A stretch of DNA of 64,000 nt from NCBI RefSeq assembly GCF_021735935.1, contig NZ_WMDZ01000001.1, positions 496,001 to 560,000 on the forward strand, in the 5' to 3' direction. Shown here piece after piece: positions 36,413 to 45,272 of the stretch. Source of the DNA: Sulfitobacter sp. M39. Lineage in GTDB: Bacteria; Pseudomonadota; Alphaproteobacteria; Rhodobacterales; Rhodobacteraceae. The position numbers and the translations under genes were made by a program. The number at the start of each line of letters is the position of its first letter. Position 1 is the stretch's first letter. Below the pieces are notes generated by a model. The model did no database searches, was not told the origin of the DNA, and saw only the letters and a program-made list of their open reading frames with translations.

Positions 36413-36998
36413 TCAGCTCGCCCATTTTCGGAAGGCGCTGGCGCAAACTGGTGTCACGTCTTCCGATTTTGACCTAAACAAAGGGTCTACGCCACCGGCG
36501 AACCGGACATTGCGGCCAGCTGGCGTTTTGGCCCCGATTGTTGAACGGGACGGTCGGTTGGAACTTATCCTGACCAAACGGTCGTCCGCGCTAAAGCACC
36601 ATCCGGGGCAAATCGCATTCCCGGGTGGCAAGCAGGATGGCGGTGATGCGGATGTTGTTGCGGCAGCCTTGCGCGAGGCGCGAGAAGAAATCGGCCTTCC
36701 CTCGGATTTGGTCGACGTTTTGGGTACGCTGCCCGCACATGAGACAGTTACCAATTTTCTGGTGACGCCCGTCATTGCCTTTGTGAAGAAAGACTTCGAA
36801 ATTATCCCCGAGCCCGGCGAGGTTGAGGAAGTCTTTACCGTTCCACTTGACCATGTGCTCAACGCGGAAAACTACGTGGTTCAGTCGCGCCGGTGGCAGG
36901 GGCAGCGGCGGTATTATTACACGGTCCCTTACGGTCCCTATTACATTTGGGGGGCAACCGCGCGTATGTTGCGGGCATGGACAGAACGTATGATGTGA
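36402..36998 (+). CDS. CoA pyrophosphatase, Nudix family (NudL-like)
   Basis: Cleaves CoA into phosphopantetheine and 3',5'-ADP. GTG 36402 overlaps the hslO stop by 11 bases and gives a 198-residue product. The CoA-specific motif LTKRSSALKHHPGQIAFPGGK (split here by its known parts: LTKRSS at 58-63, HHPGQIAFPGGK at 66-77) runs into the Nudix box with REAREEIG at 91-98. The C-terminal YYYTVPYGPYYIWGATARML is typical of this subfamily. The gene runs 22 bases into the CCA-adding-type enzyme gene, so hslO, this gene and the next are one operon. Confidence 0.9.
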   Translation: MASDQLAHFRKALAQTGVTSSDFDLNKGSTPPANRTLRPAGVLAPIVERDGRLELILTKRSSALKHHPGQIAFPGGKQDGGDADVVAAALREAREEIGLPSDLVDVLGTLPAHETVTNFLVTPVIAFVKKDFEIIPEPGEVEEVFTVPLDHVLNAENYVVQSRRWQGQRRYYYTVPYGPYYIWGATARMLRAWTERMM

Positions 36999-38161
36999 CC
37001 CTTCCCGCCAGCACGCGCTGGCTTTCCGACCCCGATGCCCAAGCCGTATGCGATGCGGTGACGGACGGTGGGCATGCAATCTATTTTGTCGGGGGCTGTG
37101 TGCGGAACGCGCTTTTGGGCTTGGCGGATAGCGATGTCGACATGTCGACCAATGCACTGCCCGAACGCGTCATGGCCCTCGCGACGCGCGCTGGGCTGAA
37201 AGCCGTACCGACGGGCGTGGAACATGGAACTGTCACCGTGGTCAGCGGCGGTAAGGGGTTCGAGGTGACGACCTTCCGCCGGGATGTGGAAACGGACGGG
37301 CGACGCGCGGTTGTCGCTTTTTCGGACAGTATCCTCGACGATGCGTTGCGCCGTGATTTTACGATGAACGCGCTTTACGCGGATGCGCAGGGGCGGGTGA
37401 TCGACCCGCTTGAAGGTCTTGTTGATTTGCGCGCGCGGCGGGTGAGGTTTATCGAGGATGCCGCCCAACGTATCCGCGAAGATTACCTGCGCACGTTGCG
37501 CTATTTCCGGTTTTGCGCGTGGTATGCGGACCCGGTCGAGGGTTTCGATCCGGAGGCTTTGGCCGCGATTGCAGCGCATACCGACGGGTTGGAAAGCCTG
37601 TCGGCGGAGCGGATCGGGGCAGAGCTTACGAAGCTGTTAACAGCGCCAGACCCTGCGCCAGCGGTCGCGGCGATGCGCCAAACCGGCGTTCTGGGGACCA
37701 TTCTGCCGGGGAGCGATGACCGCTGGCTTGGGATGGTTGTGCATTTCGAACAGCTGTTGCTGATGCCTGTGGACTGGCGCACGCGGCTGGCAGCGCTTGG
37801 CGGAGAGGGTATCGATCAGCGCCTGAGGTTGAGCAAGGCAGACGCGAAACATCTGCATCGGCTGAAAGAGGCGGCATATGGTGCGCAATCCATCGTCGCG
37901 ATTGCCCATACCGACGGCGGTGATATGGCGCGCGCGGTTGTTGTGCTGCGCGCCTGCCTGTCTGAAACGCCACCCGACGCGGCTGTGCTTGATATTATCG
38001 CGCAGGCCGAAGCTGCCGTATTTCCCGTGCAAGCCGCTGATTTGATGCCGGAATATACCGGCCCTGCTTTGGGCAGGCGGCTGGCCGAGCTTAAGGCGCT
38101 CTGGATCGCTTCGGGGTTTGCGGCGACGCGCGACAGTTTGTTGGACACGCCAGAAAGCTGA
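36977..38161 (+). CDS. tRNA nucleotidyltransferase / poly(A) polymerase family (CCA-adding type)
   Basis: Start at ATG 36977 (MDRTYDVTLPAST). The 394-residue class II nucleotidyltransferase has GGCVRNALLG near residue 36, the catalytic DVDMST near 49, RRDFTMNALY (motif B region), and DPLEGLVDLRARRVRFI with EDYLRTLRYFRF (about 170-180). Alphaproteobacterial proteins of this type add or repair the 3'-CCA of tRNA; poly(A) polymerase activity cannot be excluded from sequence. One odd point is Asn in place of the usual Asp of GGxVRD. It follows two overlapping genes in one operon. Confidence 0.9.
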   Translation: MDRTYDVTLPASTRWLSDPDAQAVCDAVTDGGHAIYFVGGCVRNALLGLADSDVDMSTNALPERVMALATRAGLKAVPTGVEHGTVTVVSGGKGFEVTTFRRDVETDGRRAVVAFSDSILDDALRRDFTMNALYADAQGRVIDPLEGLVDLRARRVRFIEDAAQRIREDYLRTLRYFRFCAWYADPVEGFDPEALAAIAAHTDGLESLSAERIGAELTKLLTAPDPAPAVAAMRQTGVLGTILPGSDDRWLGMVVHFEQLLLMPVDWRTRLAALGGEGIDQRLRLSKADAKHLHRLKEAAYGAQSIVAIAHTDGGDMARAVVVLRACLSETPPDAAVLDIIAQAEAAVFPVQAADLMPEYTGPALGRRLAELKALWIASGFAATRDSLLDTPES

Positions 38162-38230
38162 CACAACCTGTGGTCTTTTCGGCGCGGCTCTTTCTATAGT
38201 GGCGGCGAACACGCGCCCCACAGGTGAATT

Positions 38231-40072
38231 ATGTTTCGATTTTTCGAAAATCTTGTCGATCCCTATGCGGACTACGACGAGCAAGACACGCCGCCCACGC
38301 GATTGTGGCCCTTTTTCCGGAACTACAGCGCGCCGTTCAAAACGGTGTTCTGGGTCACGGGTGTGCTTTCCGTTGTAGTTGCGGCGATCGAGATCGGCTT
38401 GATCTACTATATGGGCCGGCTTGTCGATCTGATGGACGGCAGCCCGGCCGAGGTATGGCGCAGCTATGGGGCGGAGTTTATCGTCGTCGCGCTGCTTATC
38501 CTGATCGCGCGTCCTGCTGTGCAGGCGGTTCATGTGTTACTTCTGAACAACGCTGTGTTGCCAAATTACGGCACACTTTTCCGTTGGCGCGGACACCGGC
38601 AGGTGTTGCGGCAATCGGTCGGCTGGTTCGAGGATGACTTTGCCGGGCGCATCGCCAACCGCATCATGCAAACGCCCCCCGCAGCGGGGGAGGTCGTGTT
38701 TCAGGTCTTTGACGCGATTTCATATGCACTGGCCTATCTCATCGGCGCTGCGATTTTGTTAACCACATCGGACTGGCAGCTGCTGATCCCCTTGGTCGCA
38801 TGGTTCGCGCTTTATGCTGTGCTGACCCAGTGGACGATCAAGCGCGTGGCGGTTGCGTCGCAGGCGGCGTCGGATGCGCGGTCCGAGGTGACGGGGCGCG
38901 TGGTCGACAGTTACAGCAATATTCATTCGGTCAAGATGTTCGCCCACCATGACCGCGAGATTGAATATGCCAAGGGTGCGATCGAGAATGCGCGCGTCAC
39001 CTTTCAAAAGGAAATGCGGATATTCACCATCATGGATATCTGTCTGGTCAGCTTGAACGGTTTGTTAATCGTCGGGGTCGTAGGCTGGGCGTTCTATCTG
39101 TGGTCAACCGGCAACGCGACGGTGGGCGTGGTGACGGCCGCGACGGCGCTGACGCTGCGGTTGAACTCCATGACCGCCTGGATCATGTGGGCGCTTTCGA
39201 CGTTCTTCCAGCAGCTTGGCGTTGTGGCCGAGGGGCTTGAAACGATTGCGCAGCCGATCACCCTGGTTGACGATAGCGATGCCAAGCCGCTGGCCCTGAC
39301 CGACGGGCAGGTGGAGATGCGCGGGCTCACCCATCATTACGGCCGTGGTTCGGGCGGGTTGGATCACGTGGATATCACCGTGCAGCCGGGGGAAAAGATC
39401 GGCCTGATCGGGCGGTCGGGCGCGGGTAAATCGACCTTGGTCAAGCTGCTGCTGCGGTTTTACGACCCCGAAGGCGGACGTATTCTGATTGACGGGCAGG
39501 ATATCACCACCGTCCGGCAGGACAGCCTGCGACAGGCCATCGGGATGGTGCAGCAGGACAATGCCCTGCTGCATCGGTCGATCCGCGAAAATATCCTCTA
39601 CGGTCGTCCCACCGCGTCGGAGGCAGAGGTGATCGCCGCCGCAAAACAGGCGCAAGCGCATGATTTTATTCAGGAGTTGAACGATCAGGGCGGGCGGTCC
39701 GGCTATGACGCGCAGGTTGGCGAGCGGGGGGTGAAGCTGTCGGGCGGGCAGCGGCAACGCATTGCGCTGGCACGGGTCATCCTCAAGAACGCGCCGATCC
39801 TATTGCTGGACGAAGCGACGAGCGCGCTTGATAGCGAGGTAGAAGCCGCGATCCAGCAGACCCTGTACGGCATGATGGAGGGCAAGACCGTCATCGCCAT
39901 CGCGCATCGCCTGTCCACCATCGCTGAAATGGACCGTATTCTGGTCATGGACGGGGGCCGTATCGTCGAAGAAGGCACGCATGAGGTGCTTTTGGGACAA
40001 GGCGGGCTATATGCAGATTTCTGGAACCGGCAATCCGGCGGGTTCCTTCGCACAGAAGAGCCGACATCGTAA
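38231..40072 (+). CDS. ABC exporter half-transporter, subunit 1 of a pair
   Basis: A 613-residue protein with an N-terminal six-helix type IV ABC exporter membrane domain (to about residue 340) fused to an ATPase domain. Nucleotide motifs are Walker A GRSGAGKST, Q-loop Gln in VQQDNAL, signature LSGGQRQ, Walker B ILLLDEATSALD and switch His in IAHRLST, all canonical. It is one base (TAATG) from a homologous second half-transporter, pointing to a heterodimer. Substrate is unknown; multidrug or lipid export is typical. GGTGAATT upstream of ATG 38231 is a weak ribosome site. Confidence 0.93.
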   Translation: MFRFFENLVDPYADYDEQDTPPTRLWPFFRNYSAPFKTVFWVTGVLSVVVAAIEIGLIYYMGRLVDLMDGSPAEVWRSYGAEFIVVALLILIARPAVQAVHVLLLNNAVLPNYGTLFRWRGHRQVLRQSVGWFEDDFAGRIANRIMQTPPAAGEVVFQVFDAISYALAYLIGAAILLTTSDWQLLIPLVAWFALYAVLTQWTIKRVAVASQAASDARSEVTGRVVDSYSNIHSVKMFAHHDREIEYAKGAIENARVTFQKEMRIFTIMDICLVSLNGLLIVGVVGWAFYLWSTGNATVGVVTAATALTLRLNSMTAWIMWALSTFFQQLGVVAEGLETIAQPITLVDDSDAKPLALTDGQVEMRGLTHHYGRGSGGLDHVDITVQPGEKIGLIGRSGAGKSTLVKLLLRFYDPEGGRILIDGQDITTVRQDSLRQAIGMVQQDNALLHRSIRENILYGRPTASEAEVIAAAKQAQAHDFIQELNDQGGRSGYDAQVGERGVKLSGGQRQRIALARVILKNAPILLLDEATSALDSEVEAAIQQTLYGMMEGKTVIAIAHRLSTIAEMDRILVMDGGRIVEEGTHEVLLGQGGLYADFWNRQSGGFLRTEEPTS

Positions 40073-41898
40073 TGCCTTTTACATGGATCGACCCGTTTTC
40101 CCCCGCCAAGACAGAGCCGCCGCGCCGTCTGGGGGCCTTTTTTCGTTGGGCGCTGAAGGGCAGCGGCCCTGCGCTTGGCGTTGCGGGGGTGCTGTCAGTT
40201 TTCGCCGGCGTGATAGAGGTGATGGCCGCCCTGGTTCTTGGGTGGGTTGTGGATGCGGCGCTTGCCGCCGACGCGGGGGCTGTATTCTCGGATCATACGG
40301 GGCTGCTCTTGGCGGGGCTGGCGTTCTTTTTGCTGCTGCGTCCGGCGCTGTTTGGCGTCAGTTCGTATATGCAGTCGATCGTGGTCGCGCCGAATGTGTT
40401 CAACCTCGTGCTGTCGCGCTTGCATCGCTACACGTTGGGGCAGGCGGTCACGTTTTTTGACAATGATTTCGCGGGCCGGATTTCGCAGAAGGAAATGCAG
40501 ACCAGCCGCGCGCTGACCGATGTCGTGACCGAGGTGCTGCATACGGTGTTGTTCGCCGCCGCGTCCTTTGTCGGCGCGGTGATGCTGCTTGGCACGGTGG
40601 ATTGGCGCATCGCTGCGGGGCTGGTGCTTTGGATGGTCGGCTATGTCTTCCTGATCCGCCACTTCATGCCGCGAGTCCGCAAACATTCCAAAGCGCGGGC
40701 AGGGGCGCGCGCAATGGTGACGGGGCAGGTGGTCGATACGATCACCAACATCAAAACCGTCAAGCTCTTCGCCCATGCCGATCACGAGGACCGCGCCGCC
40801 TTGGGGGCGATGCGCAAGTTTCTGGACACGAGCCTCGATTTCGGGCGGGTGAGCGTCTCTTTCCGGTTCTGGCTGATGACGATCGCGGGGTTTTTGCCGG
40901 TGCTGCTGGTGGGCGGCGCGCTTTGGTATTGGTCGTTGGGTCTGGTGACGGCGGGCGATATTGCGGCGACGGGGGCGGTGTCGCTTCGGCTGGCGCAAAT
41001 GACCGGCTGGGTCAGTTTCACGCTGATGGCGCTTTATGCGAATGTGGGCGAGGTTGAAGACGGGATGCGCACGCTGGCCGCGCCGCAGCAGCTGCGCGAT
41101 GTAGACGGCGCGGCAGAGCTGGAGGTGCGCGAAGGGGCGATCCGCTTTGACGGGCTGCGCTTTACCTATGGTCGCGATACGGGCGGTATCGAAGAGCTCA
41201 GCCTATTGATCAAACCGGGGGAGAAGCTGGGCATCGTCGGCGCATCGGGGGCGGGGAAATCGACGTTAGTGTCGCTTTTGCTGCGGCTCTATACGGCGGA
41301 ACAGGGTCACATTTCGATTGATGGGCAGGATGTCTCTTTGGTCACCAAGCAAAGCTTGCGGCGTCAGATCGGTATGGTCACGCAGGAGACCGCGATGTTC
41401 AACCGGTCGGCGTTCGACAACATCCGCTATGGCAAGCCCGACGCGACAGAGGAAGAGGTCATCGCCGCCGCACGCAAAGCCGAGGCGCATGAGTTCATCG
41501 AGAAGATGCAGGATCACACAGGCCGCAGCGGCTATGACGCGCATCTGGGGGAACGGGGGGTGAAGCTGTCGGGCGGACAACGTCAGCGTATTGCGCTGGC
41601 CCGCGCGATCCTCAAGGACGCGCCGATCTTGATATTGGACGAGGCGACAAGCGCGCTGGATAGCGAGGTCGAAGCCGCGATCCAAAGCGCACTGACCCGC
41701 GTGATGGAGGGTAAGACGGTGATGGCCATCGCCCACCGTCTGTCGACCCTGACCGAGATGGACCGCATCGCCGTGATGGACGCGGGCCGGATCGTAGAGA
41801 TCGGCACCCATGAGGCCCTGCTTGCCAAAGACGGGCTTTATGCCCGCTACTGGCGGCGGCAGTCGGGCGGGTTTTTGGATATGAAGGCCGCAGAATAA
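40072..41898 (+). CDS. ABC exporter half-transporter, subunit 2 of a pair
   Basis: A 608-residue homologue of the preceding gene, with the same layout and the repeated C-terminal wording RQSGGF. Motifs are Walker A GASGAGKST, VTQETAMF, LSGGQRQ, ILILDEATSALD and IAHRLST. Both subunits therefore keep complete catalytic residues, unlike many heterodimeric exporters in which one site is degenerate. The pair most likely arose by tandem duplication. Start overlaps the stop of subunit 1 by one base, enforcing balanced expression. Confidence 0.93.
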   Translation: MPFTWIDPFSPAKTEPPRRLGAFFRWALKGSGPALGVAGVLSVFAGVIEVMAALVLGWVVDAALAADAGAVFSDHTGLLLAGLAFFLLLRPALFGVSSYMQSIVVAPNVFNLVLSRLHRYTLGQAVTFFDNDFAGRISQKEMQTSRALTDVVTEVLHTVLFAAASFVGAVMLLGTVDWRIAAGLVLWMVGYVFLIRHFMPRVRKHSKARAGARAMVTGQVVDTITNIKTVKLFAHADHEDRAALGAMRKFLDTSLDFGRVSVSFRFWLMTIAGFLPVLLVGGALWYWSLGLVTAGDIAATGAVSLRLAQMTGWVSFTLMALYANVGEVEDGMRTLAAPQQLRDVDGAAELEVREGAIRFDGLRFTYGRDTGGIEELSLLIKPGEKLGIVGASGAGKSTLVSLLLRLYTAEQGHISIDGQDVSLVTKQSLRRQIGMVTQETAMFNRSAFDNIRYGKPDATEEEVIAAARKAEAHEFIEKMQDHTGRSGYDAHLGERGVKLSGGQRQRIALARAILKDAPILILDEATSALDSEVEAAIQSALTRVMEGKTVMAIAHRLSTLTEMDRIAVMDAGRIVEIGTHEALLAKDGLYARYWRRQSGGFLDMKAAE

Positions 41899-41936
41899 GG
41901 CTTTTGCTGCGTCCGGCTTCGCGGTAAGCCCTGCGC

Positions 41937-43175
41937 ATGACAGAATATACAATCCAGCGACTTGGCCACCTGGGCGACGGCATTGCGCCCGGCCCTTTAT
42001 TTGCTCCTATGACCCTGCCGGGCGAGGTGGTGACAGGCACGCCTGACGGTCAGACCCTGACCGACATCCGTATAGTCACCCCGTCAGAGAACCGGGTGTC
42101 GGCGCCGTGTCGCCACTTCAAGGCGTGTGGCGGCTGCCAGTTGCAGCATGCGTCGGATGATTACGTCGCGGATTTCAAACTGGGCGTGGTCAAGGCGTCG
42201 CTGGATGCCCACGGGATAGAGACTGTTTTCAAGCCGCTGCAAACCTCTCCTGCGCAATCGCGCCGTCGGGCAACCTTTGCGGCGAAACGCACCAAAAAGG
42301 GCGCGATGGCCGGTTTCCACGGGCGCGGGTCCGATGTGGTGATCGAAATTCCCGGGTGTCAGTTGCTGGACCCTGCGGTGATGGGCGCGCTACCGATTGC
42401 CGAAAAGCTTGCCGTGATCGGCACCAGCCGCAAGGCTGCCCTTGCTGTAACAGTGACCGCGTCGCGCGGGGGGCTCGATATCTCGGCCCAGAACGGGAAA
42501 GAGCTGGACGGCCCCTTGCGGCAAGAGCTGGCGCATCTGTGTGACAGTCTGGGGCTGGCGCGGCTGACCTGGGACGGCGAGGTGATCGCGATGCGCACGC
42601 CGCCCGTACAGCGTTTCGGTGCGGCCAAGGTGACGCCTCCGCCCGGTGCCTTCCTGCAAGCTACCCCGCACGGAGAGGCGGCGCTGGTCACCGCCGTGCG
42701 CGAGGCCGTCGGTGAGGCGCGCCATGTGATTGACCTGTTTGCCGGCTGCGGCACGTTCAGCCTGCCCTTGGCCGATCAGGCAGAGGTGCATGCCGTCGAA
42801 GGCGACGCCGCCATGACCGCCGCGCTGGATCACGGCTGGCGCATGTCGACGGGGCTAAAACCCGTGACGACAGAGGCGCGCGACCTGTTCCGCCGTCCCT
42901 TGCTGCCGGACGAGCTGGCCAAGACCGACGCCGTGGTCATCGACCCGCCGCGCGCGGGGGCAGAGGCGCAGATCGCCGAGATCGTCAAAGCGATGCCGCC
43001 GGTGCTGGCCTATGTGTCGTGTAACCCCGTCACCTTCGCGCGAGACGCCGCCGTGCTGATTGCCGCCGGTTATACGTTGAATTGGGTGCAAGTCGTTGAT
43101 CAATTCCGCTGGTCCTCCCATGTGGAGCTGGCAGCGCAGTTCACTGCGCCGGAAGTACAACGCAAACGTAAGTAA
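41937..43175 (+). CDS. TrmA/RlmD-family RNA 5-methyluridine methyltransferase
   Basis: The 412-residue product belongs to the RumA/RlmD/RlmC/TrmA family. The iron-sulfur cysteines Cys58, Cys64 and Cys67 (PCRHFKACGGC) and a later Cys in EIPGCQLL form a [4Fe-4S] site. The C-terminal SAM domain has DLFAGCGTFSLPLA, the catalytic nucleophile in VSCNPVTFARD and the final DQFRWSSHVELAA. The iron-sulfur site indicates a 23S rRNA m5U methyltransferase such as RlmC or RlmD rather than TrmA; the exact uridine cannot be assigned. It is short for the family because the N-terminal TRAM domain is abbreviated. Confidence 0.9.
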   Translation: MTEYTIQRLGHLGDGIAPGPLFAPMTLPGEVVTGTPDGQTLTDIRIVTPSENRVSAPCRHFKACGGCQLQHASDDYVADFKLGVVKASLDAHGIETVFKPLQTSPAQSRRRATFAAKRTKKGAMAGFHGRGSDVVIEIPGCQLLDPAVMGALPIAEKLAVIGTSRKAALAVTVTASRGGLDISAQNGKELDGPLRQELAHLCDSLGLARLTWDGEVIAMRTPPVQRFGAAKVTPPPGAFLQATPHGEAALVTAVREAVGEARHVIDLFAGCGTFSLPLADQAEVHAVEGDAAMTAALDHGWRMSTGLKPVTTEARDLFRRPLLPDELAKTDAVVIDPPRAGAEAQIAEIVKAMPPVLAYVSCNPVTFARDAAVLIAAGYTLNWVQVVDQFRWSSHVELAAQFTAPEVQRKRK

Positions 43176-43184
43176 CGCAGATCT

Positions 43185-43976
43185 ATGGTGGGCACGGTAA
43201 ACATGCGGGAACGTCTGGGAAGATGGGTCGAAGGGCGGGCCGTCAGCAATTTCATCATCGGTGTGATCGTGTTCAACGCCGCCCTGCTGGGGATGGAGAC
43301 AGCCCCCGCCCTGATGGAGAAATACGGCACGCTGATACTGTTTCTTGATCGCGTCTGCCTGTTCATTTTCATCGCCGAGATCGCGCTCAAGATCATTGCG
43401 CGCGGGGTCGGCTTCTTCCGCAACGGGTGGAATGTGTTTGACTTTACGGTCGTTGCCATCGCGCTGGTGCCCGCGGTGCAGGGGCTGTCTGTCTTGCGGG
43501 CGCTGCGTATCCTGCGGGTTTTGCGGGTGCTGTCCGTCGCCCCGCGACTGCGCCGCGTTGTCGAAGGGTTTATCACCGCGTTGCCCGGTATGGGGTCGGT
43601 GTTCCTGCTGATGACGATCATCTTTTACATCGGGTCCGTCATCGCGACCAAATTGTTCAGCGACCAGTTCCCCGAATGGTTTGGGTCATTGCCCGCCAGC
43701 GCCTATAGCCTGTTCCAGATCATGACGCTGGAAAGCTGGTCGATGGGGATCGTCCGCCCGGTGATGGAGGTCTACCCCTATGCCTGGGTCTTCTTCGTGC
43801 CGTTTATTCTGGTCACGACCTTCGCCGTGGTGAACTTGCTGGTGGGTCTGATCGTGAACTCGATGCAGGACGCGCATAACGAGGAAGAGACCGTGCGCAC
43901 CGATGCCTACCGGCTTGAGGTGATGGAAAAGCTGGAAGCGATCGAAAAGAAGCTTGCAGAGCACAGCCGCCGGTAA
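43185..43976 (+). CDS. Voltage-gated sodium channel, NaChBac type
   Basis: A 263-residue single-domain six-helix channel that assembles as a tetramer. S4 has arginines every third residue (105, 108, 111, 114) in LRALRILRVLRVL, and the pore has the selectivity filter TLESWSM at 181-187, the signature of bacterial Na+-selective NaChBac/NavSp/NavAb channels. The end is a charged helix (VMEKLEAIEKKLAEHS) typical of the C-terminal coiled coil that holds the tetramer. A second possible start is ATG 43203. Related channels are known in marine alphaproteobacteria, where they are thought to serve motility, pH or osmotic homeostasis. It follows the methyltransferase gene by nine bases. Confidence 0.95.
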   Translation: MVGTVNMRERLGRWVEGRAVSNFIIGVIVFNAALLGMETAPALMEKYGTLILFLDRVCLFIFIAEIALKIIARGVGFFRNGWNVFDFTVVAIALVPAVQGLSVLRALRILRVLRVLSVAPRLRRVVEGFITALPGMGSVFLLMTIIFYIGSVIATKLFSDQFPEWFGSLPASAYSLFQIMTLESWSMGIVRPVMEVYPYAWVFFVPFILVTTFAVVNLLVGLIVNSMQDAHNEEETVRTDAYRLEVMEKLEAIEKKLAEHSRR

Positions 43977-43983
43977 CGGCTTT

Positions 43984-44012
43984 TTGACCGCACCGATATT
44001 TGCTACATGATA
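43984..44012 (+). promoter_or_regulatory. Candidate promoter of the first L,D-transpeptidase gene
   Basis: TTGACC (43984-43989), 16 bp, CATGAT (44006-44011), about 45 bases before GTG 44056. Confidence 0.35.
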
Positions 44013-44055
44013 GGGCATCCACATAAGGCCGAAAAGGTCGCGGGAACGAGGCATA

Positions 44056-44559
44056 GTGAACATGAAACGCAGAAACCTGATTCTGGGTGGCACCGCGCTG
44101 GTCGCGCTTGGGGCCTGCAGCAGCAGTAAATTCAAACGGTACAACGGGCCGCAGGTCACCTATGTGGTCGTCAACAAAGGCGACCGTCGGATGTACCTGA
44201 TGCACCACGACAAGGTGCTGGAATCATACGATATCAAACTGGGTTTCGCGCCCGTAGGCCACAAGGTGTACGAAGGCGACGGCCGCACGCCCGAAGGGGT
44301 GTATTTGATCGACCGGCGCAATCCGAACAGCCGGTTCCACCTGTCGATCGGCATCAACTACCCCAATGAAATGGACCGCGCCCGCGCCGAATCTTTGGGC
44401 AAAAGCCCCGGTGGCGATATCTTTATCCACGGTCAAAAGACCGCCAAGGACAAGAATCGCACCGATTGGACGTGGGGATGTATCTCTGTCTCGAACGACG
44501 AGATGGAGGAGATCTATGCGATGGTCGGGGATAACACCCCCATCGCACTGAACCCCTAA
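44056..44559 (+). CDS. L,D-transpeptidase (YkuD) lipoprotein
   Basis: The 167-residue product has a lipoprotein signal (ALGAC at 17-21, Cys21 to be lipidated) and a YkuD catalytic domain with His125 in IFIHGQ and nucleophile Cys142 in WGCISVS. Such enzymes make 3-3 peptidoglycan crosslinks or attach proteins to the wall. The start may be GTG 44056 or ATG 44062; GAGG at 44048-44051 is placed better for the GTG. It is convergent with a CAP-domain lipoprotein gene and close to a second L,D-transpeptidase. Confidence 0.9.
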   Translation: MNMKRRNLILGGTALVALGACSSSKFKRYNGPQVTYVVVNKGDRRMYLMHHDKVLESYDIKLGFAPVGHKVYEGDGRTPEGVYLIDRRNPNSRFHLSIGINYPNEMDRARAESLGKSPGGDIFIHGQKTAKDKNRTDWTWGCISVSNDEMEEIYAMVGDNTPIALNP

Positions 44560-44591
44560 TATCTAGCTAAAAGCGGGGGTGACCTTGGCGG

Positions 44592-45101
44592 TCACTTCCC
44601 CATCACCATAGTCCACCAGATCTTGCCGTTGTTTTCCTGATGCCAGGAAAAGCCCATGTTCGCAGCATCTTTAGACATGATGATGCGGCGGGTGTCTGGT
44701 TTTTCCATCCAGGCGGCAAGTGTTTCAAGCTCGGTCTCGTAGGTTTCCGAGATGACTTCGCCGACCAGCGCGCCGGTATACCCTACACGTTGGATACGAT
44801 CGACAGGGGACGACCCGTCAGACCCGAAGTGCCAGGGGCGGTTCTGCACCGCCATATCCCGCGAATGGGTGGCGGCGGCGGCGTTCAGTTGTGCGTCCAG
44901 TTGAACCGGTGCCAGACCAGAGGCACCGCGCAGCGCGTTCACGGAATCAAGCATACGGAACTGTAGCTTGCCGGTATCATTGCGCCCGATCTTATAGACC
45001 GTGGGGCCGGGGCGACCGTCGGATGCAAGCGGGGTCGGGGCAGGGGTACAAGCCGCCAGCGCCACGGTCAGGGAAATAAGGATTGAAAACAGACGGATCA
45101 T
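44592..45101 (-). CDS. CAP/SCP-domain lipoprotein
   Basis: A 169-residue product with a lipoprotein signal (LAAC, Cys18) and a CAP (cysteine-rich secretory/antigen 5/PR-1) domain: LQFRMLDSVNALRGASGL, LDAQLNAAAATHSRDMA, the His-rich WHFGSDG, and VGEVISETYETELETLAAWM. CAP proteins are extracytoplasmic and of mixed function; bacterial ones often have roles at the cell surface. A hairpin with GTGACC (44579-44584) and GGTCAC (44590-44595) lies across its stop codon, between convergent genes, without a T-run. Confidence 0.85.
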   Translation of the reverse strand: MIRLFSILISLTVALAACTPAPTPLASDGRPGPTVYKIGRNDTGKLQFRMLDSVNALRGASGLAPVQLDAQLNAAAATHSRDMAVQNRPWHFGSDGSSPVDRIQRVGYTGALVGEVISETYETELETLAAWMEKPDTRRIIMSKDAANMGFSWHQENNGKIWWTMVMGK

Positions 45102-45272
45102 GGCGCAGCTCCACGCTATTGGGTTTGTCGTGCCATACAGCTTGATGCGTTGCAGATCAAACGCACATGAGCGTGAGCGCGCCTGTTAACGCTTGTTTGA
45201 TTTGAAACTGCGACTTTCGAGCCATATACGACAGTATTATACTAGGTTGTAACTACCTTCAGGAGACATCTG

